Below are positions 1 through 5,723 of a DNA stretch of 5,889 nucleotides, one piece after another. The number at the start of each line of letters is the position of its first letter. Position 1 is the stretch's first letter. The translations under genes and the position numbers were made by a program. Source of the stretch: Candidatus Egerieicola pullicola (GTDB taxonomy: Bacteria; Bacillota; Clostridia; Oscillospirales; Ruminococcaceae); NCBI GenBank assembly GCA_018712465.1, contig DVGY01000137.1, positions 1-5,889 on the forward strand, written 5' to 3'. Below the pieces are notes generated by a model. It did no database searches, was not told where the DNA came from, and saw nothing but the letters and a program-made list of their open reading frames with translations.

Positions 1-487
1 TCAGCACCAAAATCAAAATCACCATGGTCCACAACATCCAAGCAGGCGCAGGCAACTGGAAAATCGGCAGGCCCAGCAGAATGATATAGCAGCAATAGGT
101 AACGGCGGTGCAGGCTTTTCCAAACCATCGAGAAGAGGGAATCTTGATCTTCTTTTTCATCAGATACCCGCCTCCGAGAATCTGCAAAATCTCCTTGACA
201 ATCACCACAATGGCAATGATCCAAAACGGAGAAAACTTCACCGCAATGCAGATACTCAGCGCCAGCAAAGAAAGCTTATCCGCCAATGGGTCCAGGATCT
301 TGCCCAACTGGGTAATCTGGTTAAAGTGGCGGGCAATATACCCATCCGCCACATCGGTGATCCCGCTGAGGACAATAATCGCCAAGGGCAGCCAACTCCA
401 CTGCAAAGGCAGCGGCGCAAACATTGTAATCACAAAAACCGGGACCAAAATCAATCGGATGACAGTAAGTGTATTGGGAACATTCAT
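1..487 (-). CDS. pgsA: PgsA-type CDP-alcohol phosphatidyltransferase, 3'-truncated by the window edge
   Basis: Probably CDP-diacylglycerol--glycerol-3-phosphate 3-phosphatidyltransferase. This integral membrane enzyme makes phosphatidylglycerophosphate, the precursor of phosphatidylglycerol and cardiolipin. The 162 visible residues contain the complete CDP-alcohol phosphatidyltransferase signature: D45-x2-D48-G49-x2-A52-R53-x8-G62-x3-D66-x3-D70. These Asp residues bind the metal and CDP in the family. The N-terminus (MNVPNTLTVIRLILVPVFV) matches the usual PgsA opening. Hydrophobic segments lie near residues 9-25, 71-84, 87-103, 126-142 and 148-162, with a Lys-rich loop at 111-115. Family members are usually about 180-200 residues, so perhaps 20-40 residues lie outside the window. 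The ATG at 487 is chosen because GGAGGAAG (501-494) precedes it by 6 nt and the PgsA-like N-terminus begins there. It starts 25 bp after the cvpA-family stop and is probably co-transcribed with it. The superfamily is certain. PgsA over another CDP-alcohol transferase is inferred from the N-terminus and length. Confidence 0.85.
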   Translation of the reverse strand, partial: MNVPNTLTVIRLILVPVFVITMFAPLPLQWSWLPLAIIVLSGITDVADGYIARHFNQITQLGKILDPLADKLSLLALSICIAVKFSPFWIIAIVVIVKEILQILGGGYLMKKKIKIPSSRWFGKACTAVTYCCYIILLGLPIFQLPAPAWMLWTMVILILVL

Positions 488-493
488 TTGAAA

Positions 494-501
494 CTTCCTC
501 C
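494..501 (-). promoter_or_regulatory. Ribosome binding site of pgsA
   Basis: On the minus strand the short gap after the cvpA-family stop holds GGAGGAAG, 6 nt before ATG at 487. It fixes the pgsA start. The rest of the gap has no terminator-like hairpin. Confidence 0.8.
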
Positions 502-512
502 AAAGGGTATTG

Positions 513-1145
513 TTACCACTGCGTCCAGTAGATTATATTACCACAGAATAAGCTTTCCTGCAAGCCAATTTGCGCATCGCTTCCCATGGCAGGAACCACA
601 AAACGCATCAAAAGCACAAAAAGCCAAACCCAGACAAAACCGATCAGCGCTCCCAGCACTCCGCCTAAAAACCCGTTGGCAGTACCAATGACCGGAATGC
701 GGTTAATCAGGCGCAATTTGCCGGAGATGCGGCGAACCAAAATCATCAGCAGGCTGAACAGCACCAGCCAAAGAATCATAGAGATCAAGGCGGCCAACCC
801 AGTATCCACAATCACATCGGTGATGGCTTGGGCGGTGTTGCCGGCATTCAGTTCCAATCCGGTCAGCTGCTGCAGCCAGGCGAAAAAGCCGCCCATCTCT
901 TGGGGAGAACCAGCCTGCCACTGGACAATAGACTGCTCCACCCGCTGGCTAATGGCGGGGCGGAACCAGTCCGCAATCATCGGGGAAAGCCAATCGGAAA
1001 GCAGCCATGCACCGGCACAGGCCACAAAATAGCCCACCAGGTGAACCAAAGCTCCGGCAAATCCCTTTTTGGCATACCCCACAATAACTGCAATCAGAAT
1101 CAGCAATGCGATTCCATCAAATATCAAGGAAAAAACCCAACTCAT
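513..1145 (-). CDS. CvpA-family (colicin V production protein-like) membrane protein
   Basis: A polytopic inner-membrane protein of 210 residues, the normal size for the CvpA family. The family is named after a gene needed for colicin V production in E. coli, but its general biochemical role is unsettled. Hydrophobic helices lie around residues 8-24, 31-50, 116-138 and 156-184. Family-like features are the short basic turn YAKKGF (24-29) after helix 1 and the segment IPVIGTANGFLGGVLGALIG (150-169), a Pro-Gly-Asn, glycine-rich entry into the last helix. Residues 51-112 form a more polar, amphipathic stretch between the helix pairs. The tail ends in an aromatic YWTQW. The frame is open up to 1241, but ATG at 1145 is preferred: it follows GGAGGAG (1159-1153), starts the conserved hydrophobic N-terminus, and the extra 32 residues are the preceding gene read out of frame. 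It begins 4 bp after the DUF5711-like stop, so translation is probably coupled. The specific role here is unknown. Confidence 0.83.
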   Translation of the reverse strand: MSWVFSLIFDGIALLILIAVIVGYAKKGFAGALVHLVGYFVACAGAWLLSDWLSPMIADWFRPAISQRVEQSIVQWQAGSPQEMGGFFAWLQQLTGLELNAGNTAQAITDVIVDTGLAALISMILWLVLFSLLMILVRRISGKLRLINRIPVIGTANGFLGGVLGALIGFVWVWLFVLLMRFVVPAMGSDAQIGLQESLFCGNIIYWTQW

Positions 1146-1149
1146 TCTA

Positions 1150-2394
1150 TCACTCCTCCGGATCCAGCCGCTGGAAGGTATCGGTGCCGATAGCGTAGCA
1201 GAGATTGCCCCGCCGCACCGCCTGGGTGTAGCTGCGGTCATTGCCGTATTGATGCTGCACCGTCAAATTCTGGTCGGTCAACACAATGGAAGCCGGGGTG
1301 AGATATACCAGCCCGTCATTGCTGCTGTACACGTCCAGCACCGCTTGATCCACATCAATCTGAGCAGTGGCCGCGCCGGAACTATCCAACACTGCCAGAT
1401 GAGACGCGTTGGGGTCAGTAGCATCTTTGGTGGCCACCAGCAGATGGCCTTCTTCCAATCCGCCCAAGGCGCAGAGAGAACCGCTGAAAGAATAGGTGTT
1501 TAACAGGGTTCCCCGACTGTCCATGGTGTATACTCCCTGTTGGGCCACCAGTTGGATATTGCCGTTTTTCACCGTCAAAGACAAAGGCAGCACCCCGTTT
1601 AAGCTGGTGAGGTATTCTTCCTGATCCCGATCGGTGCGCAGGCGATAAATCTGGGTGACGTAATCCGCATTTTCCACATTGACAGTCGCTACAATCAATT
1701 CTCCGCTGTTGACAAAGGCGGCAGCCATAATGTAGTTTTCTGCCGAAGACCATTTATAAATTTCACTTCCGCCTCGGTTATAGAGGGAGAGGCTGCCCCG
1801 ATAGCGGCTTTCGGCCGTTACAACAGCAAAAGCACCCCCGTCCTCCACGGCGCAAAACAGAATGGTGTTATCCGCAGTGACGGTGCGGATATTCCCGCCG
1901 GAGTCGTCCAACTTTACCGTAACCCCGCCCTGATCGTAGGTGAGCAGCTTATTCCCAGCACTCACCGAAACGGGACGGGAACAGCCGTGCTGCAAGGTAG
2001 TATAGCGGGAGGCGTCCTGGGAATAAAAGGTGGCGTCTCCGGAATCGGTGAGGACGATCCAATCGCCGCAAACGTGAATATCCAACGGAGCGTCATCCTG
2101 GGTGCTGATAGGAAAACTCAACGGCCGTTGATTGGAAGCGGAATTCTGCACAATGGCCCGCACCAAAAAGAACACCGCCATTAAAATCAAAAACACCAAA
2201 ATGGCAATGGCAAAGCGGACAATCAGCGTCCGGCGGCGGAGTTCTTTTTTGATTTTCAGCACCGCCAAGGAATCCTGTTGATTCGGCAGGTCCAGTTGCT
2301 GCTGCAGCGACATTGAAGTGGATTTTTTCAATTTCCGGCGCTGAGAAACCGGAGCGGCATGCAGCAGATCCTTATTTGTTTTTTTCAGTTTCAC
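1150..2394 (-). CDS. DUF5711-like membrane-anchored protein with extracellular beta-rich (propeller-like) domain
   Basis: A protein of unknown function, 414 residues from the GTG start. The N-terminus is basic and polar (1-46), followed by a positive cluster KIKKELRRR (47-55) and a single strong transmembrane helix (about 56-82). This predicts a cytoplasmic N-terminus and an outside C-terminal domain. From about residue 95 to the end the chain is made of short beta-strand/turn units rich in Gly, Asp, Ser, Val and Leu, of the type LYNRGGSEIYKW, VYTMDSRGTLLNTY and LAVLDSSGAATAQI. This looks like a PQQ/WD-like beta-propeller and matches my recollection of DUF5711 proteins in Clostridia; it was not confirmed by search. 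No catalytic motif is visible. GTG at 2394 is preferred because GGAGGGG lies 9 nt upstream. ATG at 2421 would place the start before that site, and ATG at 2313 has no ribosome binding site. The gene overlaps the end of truA by 23 bp and ends 4 bp before the cvpA-family gene, suggesting coupled expression and perhaps a shared envelope role. Confidence 0.72.
   Translation of the reverse strand: MKLKKTNKDLLHAAPVSQRRKLKKSTSMSLQQQLDLPNQQDSLAVLKIKKELRRRTLIVRFAIAILVFLILMAVFFLVRAIVQNSASNQRPLSFPISTQDDAPLDIHVCGDWIVLTDSGDATFYSQDASRYTTLQHGCSRPVSVSAGNKLLTYDQGGVTVKLDDSGGNIRTVTADNTILFCAVEDGGAFAVVTAESRYRGSLSLYNRGGSEIYKWSSAENYIMAAAFVNSGELIVATVNVENADYVTQIYRLRTDRDQEEYLTSLNGVLPLSLTVKNGNIQLVAQQGVYTMDSRGTLLNTYSFSGSLCALGGLEEGHLLVATKDATDPNASHLAVLDSSGAATAQIDVDQAVLDVYSSNDGLVYLTPASIVLTDQNLTVQHQYGNDRSYTQAVRRGNLCYAIGTDTFQRLDPEE
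1153..1159 (-). promoter_or_regulatory. Ribosome binding site of the cvpA-family gene, inside the preceding gene
   Basis: GGAGGAG on the minus strand lies 7 nt before ATG at 1145. It sits in the last codons of the preceding gene, where the bases also encode the terminal Glu-Glu just before TGA. It favours the start at 1145 over the longer frame from 1241. Confidence 0.8.
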
Positions 2395-3145
2395 CTGGCA
2401 GTTCCCCTCCGTATTCCACATGGTCTAAGTATAATCCCTGGGCCGGCGCAGTGCGTCCGGCGCGGCTGCGGTCCAGGCTGGCTATAATTTCCGGAATGGA
2501 ATCCGGCGCAATGGTTTTCTCGCTGATTTCCAGCAAAGTCCCCACCATGATCCGCACCATATTGTACAAAAAGCCATTTCCCTCCACGGCAAAGTATACC
2601 TGGTCTCCCTTCCGGGTGACGGAAGCAGAATAAATGGTACGGACATTGGATTCCATTTCCTTCCCTCCTGCTGCACAGAAGGCGGAAAAATCATGGGTGC
2701 CTACAAAATCCTGGGCTGCCTGGTTGAGCAGCTGTTCATCTAATCGTCTGGGATAACGCAGGCAGAGTCCCTGCGCAAAGGGATCTTTCACCGGATGATT
2801 GTGGATCCGGTACAGATACCGTTTCCACTGCACCGAATACCTGGCGTGGAAAGACTCCTCCACCTCACGGCAGCTCTTAGCCGCAATGGTGTCCGGCAAC
2901 GCCGCATTTAAGGCGTATACCAGCTTCTCACAAGGGATGGTGGCTTGGGTTACGGTATGGAAATAAAACTGATTGGCATGAACGCCGGCGTCGGTGCGGG
3001 AGCAACCGGTAACCGGGACGCGGCTTTTCAGCACTGCTTCCAACCCGTCCTGTACCGTCTGTGCCACCGAACAGGCGTTTTTTTGAAACTGCCAGCCGTG
3101 AAAGCCGGCGCCGTTATAAGCAAGCTCCACCAGGAGTTTTCGCAT
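2372..3145 (-). CDS. truA: tRNA pseudouridine(38-40) synthase TruA
   Basis: Converts uridines at positions 38, 39 and 40 of the tRNA anticodon stem-loop to pseudouridine; a cytoplasmic enzyme that normally works as a dimer. The 257 residues are a normal full length. Family motifs run in order: YNGAGFHGWQ (10-19); the catalytic loop CSRTDAGVHA (48-57) with nucleophile Asp52 and the conserved Arg50; KRYLYRI (108-114) with the conserved active-site Tyr110; FVGTHDFSAFC (147-157); GFLYNMVRIMVGTLLEI (191-207); and the C-terminal AGRTAPAQGLYL (229-240). The start ATG at 3145 follows AAGGAGA (3157-3151). The gene begins 22 bp after ecfT stops, and truA next to ecfT is a conserved Bacillota arrangement. 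The acidic/basic tail ETEKNK is encoded where the next gene has already begun. No key residue is missing and the gene looks intact. Confidence 0.97.
   Translation of the reverse strand: MRKLLVELAYNGAGFHGWQFQKNACSVAQTVQDGLEAVLKSRVPVTGCSRTDAGVHANQFYFHTVTQATIPCEKLVYALNAALPDTIAAKSCREVEESFHARYSVQWKRYLYRIHNHPVKDPFAQGLCLRYPRRLDEQLLNQAAQDFVGTHDFSAFCAAGGKEMESNVRTIYSASVTRKGDQVYFAVEGNGFLYNMVRIMVGTLLEISEKTIAPDSIPEIIASLDRSRAGRTAPAQGLYLDHVEYGGELPGETEKNK
2404..2410 (-). promoter_or_regulatory. Ribosome binding site supporting the GTG start of the DUF5711-like gene
   Basis: GGAGGGG on the minus strand, inside the 3' part of truA, is followed by a 9-nt spacer and then GTG at 2394. Within truA the same bases encode part of the Tyr-Gly-Gly-Glu stretch near its C-terminus. 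It decides between the GTG and the upstream ATG at 2421. Confidence 0.65.
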
Positions 3146-3167
3146 AGCTTTCTCCTTTTTGAAGTCA

Positions 3168-3977
3168 TCAAATATTGGGCAGTAAAAAATTCAGCGCAAT
3201 GCAAAGGGCAAACAGCAATACCATGGAAAGATAGGCTATGCCGTCCCGCCAACCATAGCGAAGCTGCCGCAGTCGGGTTCGCCCTTCCCCGCCTCGGTAG
3301 CACCGGCATTCCATGGCCAGCGCCAACTCTTCCGCCCGGCGAAAAGCCGAGATAAACAAAGGAATAAGGATGGGAACCAAAGCTTTGGCTCGATGAATCA
3401 GTCCGCCGGATTCAAAATCCGCTCCACGAGCTTTTTGGGCAGACATGATTTTGTCCGTTTCCTCCACCAAAGTGGGAATGAACCGCAAGGCGATGGACAT
3501 CATCATGGTTACCTCGTGCACCGGCAGATGGATCTTCTGCAAGGGACGCAGTCCCTTTTCCATGCCGTCGGTGAGAGCGATGGGAGAGGTGGTATAGGTG
3601 AGCATGGAAGTACCCACAATCAAAATAGCCAGGCGAATCATCATCTTAATGGCAAAGACAATTCCTTCCCAAGAAATATGAACAATTCCCCAATCCAAGA
3701 TCCGAGTGCCATCAATAAAAAACAGGTTAAGCACCGCTGTCACAGCCATAATGGGAAGAATGGGCTTGACCCCCCGCAACACGTTGCTCACCGGAATCTT
3801 AGACACAACAATCACCACCGCCATATACACGGCACAGATGGCAAAGCCGATCCAGGTATTCACCACAAACAGCAGCACCAGATACAACACGGTGCAGACC
3901 AATTTGCTTCTGGGATCCAGACGATGAATCACCGACTGTCCGGGGAAAAATTGACCTAAGGTAAAGTTATTCAGCAT
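3168..3977 (-). CDS. ecfT: ECF transporter transmembrane protein EcfT
   Basis: The membrane scaffold of an energy-coupling factor importer. It couples ATP hydrolysis by EcfA1/EcfA2 to movement of a substrate-binding S component. At 269 residues it is typical for the family. The N-terminal motif HRLDPRSKL (18-26) is characteristic. Hydrophobic helices follow around 27-40, 42-59, 71-88 and 105-126. Two coupling-helix motifs that contact the ATPases come next: KARGADF (182-188), the classical Ala-Arg-Gly, and MECRCYRGGEGRTR (222-235), where Cys-Arg-Cys stands in the second such position. A last hydrophobic helix spans about 245-266. The ATG at 3977 lies inside the end of ecfA2 (11-bp overlap), with AAGGGGG (3990-3984) 6 nt upstream, suggesting translational coupling that balances subunit amounts. 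The transported substrate cannot be told from EcfT. Confidence 0.95.
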   Translation of the reverse strand: MLNNFTLGQFFPGQSVIHRLDPRSKLVCTVLYLVLLFVVNTWIGFAICAVYMAVVIVVSKIPVSNVLRGVKPILPIMAVTAVLNLFFIDGTRILDWGIVHISWEGIVFAIKMMIRLAILIVGTSMLTYTTSPIALTDGMEKGLRPLQKIHLPVHEVTMMMSIALRFIPTLVEETDKIMSAQKARGADFESGGLIHRAKALVPILIPLFISAFRRAEELALAMECRCYRGGEGRTRLRQLRYGWRDGIAYLSMVLLFALCIALNFLLPNI

Positions 3978-4845
3978 GGGAATCCCCCTTCCCTGCCGGC
4001 CAATTCAAATATTCCAGCAGTTTTTGGGCGCCATAGGGCACCGTATAGATCTTGTGCCGGCTGATGGAATAGCCCTTTTGCTCCAAATGCTGGAACAGCA
4101 GGGTAATCTGCGGCACATCCAGCCCCATGGCCTCCAATTCCTGCCAGCGGGAAAAGACCTGCTCCACCGTGTCGAAGGCAAAGACCTTGGAGTGATTCAT
4201 CACCAGCACCTTTTCGCAGTACCGGGCTACGTCCTCCATGCTGTGGCTGACCAACAGCACCGTGGAACCGGTGGCTTTTCGGTAATGGGCAATCATCTGC
4301 AAAATCAGATCCCGGCCTCGGGGGTCCAATCCGGCGGTGGGCTCATCCAAAATCAGTACCTTGGGTTCCATGGCAATGACGCCGGCAATGGCCACCCTGC
4401 GTTTCTGCCCGCCGGACAGGTCAAAGGGACTGTGATCCAAATAGGAAGCAGGAAGCTCCACCATTTCCATCGCCCGCTGCACCCGGCGCTGAATTTCTTC
4501 CTGGGAAAGACCCATATTGGTGGGGCCAAAGGCAATGTCCTTGCCCACCGTTTCCTCAAAGAGCTGATATTCCGGATATTGGAACACCAATCCTACCTGA
4601 AACCGCACCTGACGGAGATTCTTTTTGTCAGCCCAAATATCGGTCCCATTGAACAAAACCTGTCCTTGGGTGGGACGGAGCAAACCGTTGAGATGTTGGA
4701 TTAGGGTGGATTTCCCAGAACCGGTATGGCCAATGACACCGATAAACTCCCCTTCCCCGATGGTGAGATTGATGTGATCCAACGCGGTTTTTTCAAAGGG
4801 AGTTTTGGGAGAATAGACGTAGCTGACATCCTTTAGTTCAATCAC
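3967..4845 (-). CDS. ecfA2: ECF transporter ATPase subunit EcfA2
   Basis: One of the two ATP-binding subunits of the ECF importer, working at the inner face of the membrane as a heterodimer with EcfA1 bound to EcfT. All ABC-ATPase motifs are present in its 292 residues: Walker A GHTGSGKST (39-47), Q-loop Gln89 in FQYPEYQLFEETV (88-100), signature LSGGQ (143-147), Walker B VLILDEP (163-169) with catalytic Glu168, D-loop GLDP (172-175), and switch His201. The His-Thr Walker A, QYPEYQLFEETV and GLDP are the features that separate EcfA2 from EcfA1 in Bacillota. A C-terminal GLDVPQ (241-246) is shared with EcfA1 at the same residue positions. The start is GTG at 4845, overlapping the ecfA1 stop by 4 bp (GTGA) and preceded by a strong GGAGGTG (4859-4853). 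No in-frame ATG lies near this point. Confidence 0.96.
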   Translation of the reverse strand: MIELKDVSYVYSPKTPFEKTALDHINLTIGEGEFIGVIGHTGSGKSTLIQHLNGLLRPTQGQVLFNGTDIWADKKNLRQVRFQVGLVFQYPEYQLFEETVGKDIAFGPTNMGLSQEEIQRRVQRAMEMVELPASYLDHSPFDLSGGQKRRVAIAGVIAMEPKVLILDEPTAGLDPRGRDLILQMIAHYRKATGSTVLLVSHSMEDVARYCEKVLVMNHSKVFAFDTVEQVFSRWQELEAMGLDVPQITLLFQHLEQKGYSISRHKIYTVPYGAQKLLEYLNWPAGKGDSHAE

Positions 4846-5696
4846 TTTACCCCACCTCCCAACAGTTTACAGAGAGCGTCCAAACATTCCGGCTCAGTGA
4901 GGATCCCTTCTGGGAGAGGTACTCCTGCTTGGCGCAGCCGCCAGCAAAGCTCCGTCACCTGGGGAAGGTCTAAGCCCAAACTGCGGATGGTGTTGACCTG
5001 ACTGAACACCTCTTTTGGGGTGCCGTTTAAGGCAATCTGCCCCTGATCCATCACCACTACCCGGCCGGCCTGACAGGCTTCGTCCATATAGTGGGTAATC
5101 AGCACCACAGTAGTGCCTTTTTCCTGATTGAGCTGGCGGACGGTGTTTAACACTTCCCGCCGGCCTCTGGGATCCAGCATAGCGGTGGGTTCATCCAGCA
5201 CAATGCATTCCGGTTCCATCGCCAGCACGCCGGCAATGGCTACCCGCTGTTTCTGCCCGCCGGAAAGCTGGTGGGGGGCATGCTGGCGGAATTCATACAT
5301 CTCCACCTGCTTGAGTGCCTGATCCACCCGGCGGCGGATTTCTTTGGGGTCCACCCCCATATTTTCCAATGCAAAGGCCACATCCTCCTCCACCACATTG
5401 GCAACCAACTGGTTATCCGGGTTTTGGAACACCATTCCTACCCGGCTGCGGATCTCATACAGGTTTTCTTCCTGAGCTGTATCAAATCCGCACACGGTGC
5501 AAACGCCCCCAGTGGGCGTTAAAATGGCGTTGAGCAATTTGGCCAAGGTGGATTTGCCGGAGCCGTTCTGTCCTAAAATAGCCAGAAATTCCCCTTGCTC
5601 CACCGTAAGATCCAGGTGGTTGAGCACCCGAAGGGGGGCTGCTTCCTCCCGGGGATATTCAAACACCACATCGGAAAGAGAAATTAAATGATTCAA
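4842..5696 (-). CDS. ecfA1: ECF transporter ATPase subunit EcfA1
   Basis: The second ATPase of the ECF energising module, paralogous to and pairing with EcfA2. In its 284 residues are Walker A GQNGSGKST (42-50), Q-loop Gln91 in FQNPDNQLV (90-98), signature LSGGQ (144-148), Walker B CIVLDEP (164-170) with catalytic Glu169, D-loop MLDP (173-176) and switch His202. QNPDNQ and MLDP mark the EcfA1 type. The C-terminal GLDLPQ (241-246) matches the corresponding segment of EcfA2. The start is TTG at 5696: there is no ATG near the N-terminus, a stop lies in frame at 5726-5724, and AGAGGT (5708-5703) lies 6 nt upstream. Starting here gives the usual MNHLISLSDVVFEYP opening. It overlaps ecfA2 by 4 bp and follows the upstream gene by 27 bp, so it need not be the first gene of its transcript. 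Confidence 0.96.
   Translation of the reverse strand: MNHLISLSDVVFEYPREEAAPLRVLNHLDLTVEQGEFLAILGQNGSGKSTLAKLLNAILTPTGGVCTVCGFDTAQEENLYEIRSRVGMVFQNPDNQLVANVVEEDVAFALENMGVDPKEIRRRVDQALKQVEMYEFRQHAPHQLSGGQKQRVAIAGVLAMEPECIVLDEPTAMLDPRGRREVLNTVRQLNQEKGTTVVLITHYMDEACQAGRVVVMDQGQIALNGTPKEVFSQVNTIRSLGLDLPQVTELCWRLRQAGVPLPEGILTEPECLDALCKLLGGGVK
4853..4859 (-). promoter_or_regulatory. Ribosome binding site of ecfA2, inside the last codons of ecfA1
   Basis: GGAGGTG on the minus strand with a 7-nt spacer to GTG at 4845. It is close to a perfect match to the 16S rRNA 3' end and offsets the weaker start codon. The same bases encode the Gly-Gly-Gly (280-282) near the EcfA1 C-terminus. Confidence 0.85.
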
Positions 5697-5702
5697 AGCA
5701 AA

Positions 5703-5708
5703 ACCTCT
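5703..5708 (-). promoter_or_regulatory. Ribosome binding site supporting the TTG start of ecfA1
   Basis: AGAGGT on the minus strand, 6 nt before TTG at 5696, in the 27-bp AT-rich gap after the upstream gene. It is weaker than the ecfA2 site. With a TTG start this suggests modest initiation or help from ribosomes finishing the upstream gene. Confidence 0.55.
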
Positions 5709-5723
5709 GTTTCCAATTAAAAT

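Noticed and set aside
488..512. A possible terminator or promoter in the gap between the cvpA-family gene and pgsA
   Set aside because: The gap is 25 bp, holds the pgsA ribosome binding site, and shows no GC-rich stem with a U-tract.
1146..1241. A 32-residue N-terminal extension of the CvpA-family protein
   Set aside because: It lies inside the preceding gene, is not hydrophobic or CvpA-like, and the ATG at 1145 has a strong ribosome binding site.
326..1503. Several overlapping plus-strand frames opposite pgsA, the cvpA-family gene and the end of the DUF5711-like gene
   Set aside because: They overlap one another in different frames, match no family, and lie opposite genes with good starts, ribosome binding sites and conserved motifs.
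2378..2384. A correctly phased A-AAA-AAC slippery heptamer just before the truA stop, suggesting a programmed -1 frameshift into the next gene
   Set aside because: A -1 shift leads to the third frame, which stops after about 16 codons at 2330-2328, not to the DUF5711-like frame. No strong downstream stem was found, so a fusion product is not supported.
3393..3959. A 188-codon plus-strand, His/Gln/Asn-rich open frame opposite ecfT
   Set aside because: The His/Asn-rich composition is what results from reading membrane-protein codons on the opposite strand; there is no plausible family.
3978..3988. A short inverted repeat (GGGATTCCC type) at the ecfA2/ecfT junction as a regulatory hairpin
   Set aside because: The arms are too short, with almost no loop, to form a stable hairpin; the G-run is better explained as the ecfT ribosome binding site.
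3976..4704. A 242-codon plus-strand open frame opposite ecfA2
   Set aside because: It is antisense to a fully motif-supported ATPase, has no recognisable domain, and is explained by the codon bias of the real gene.
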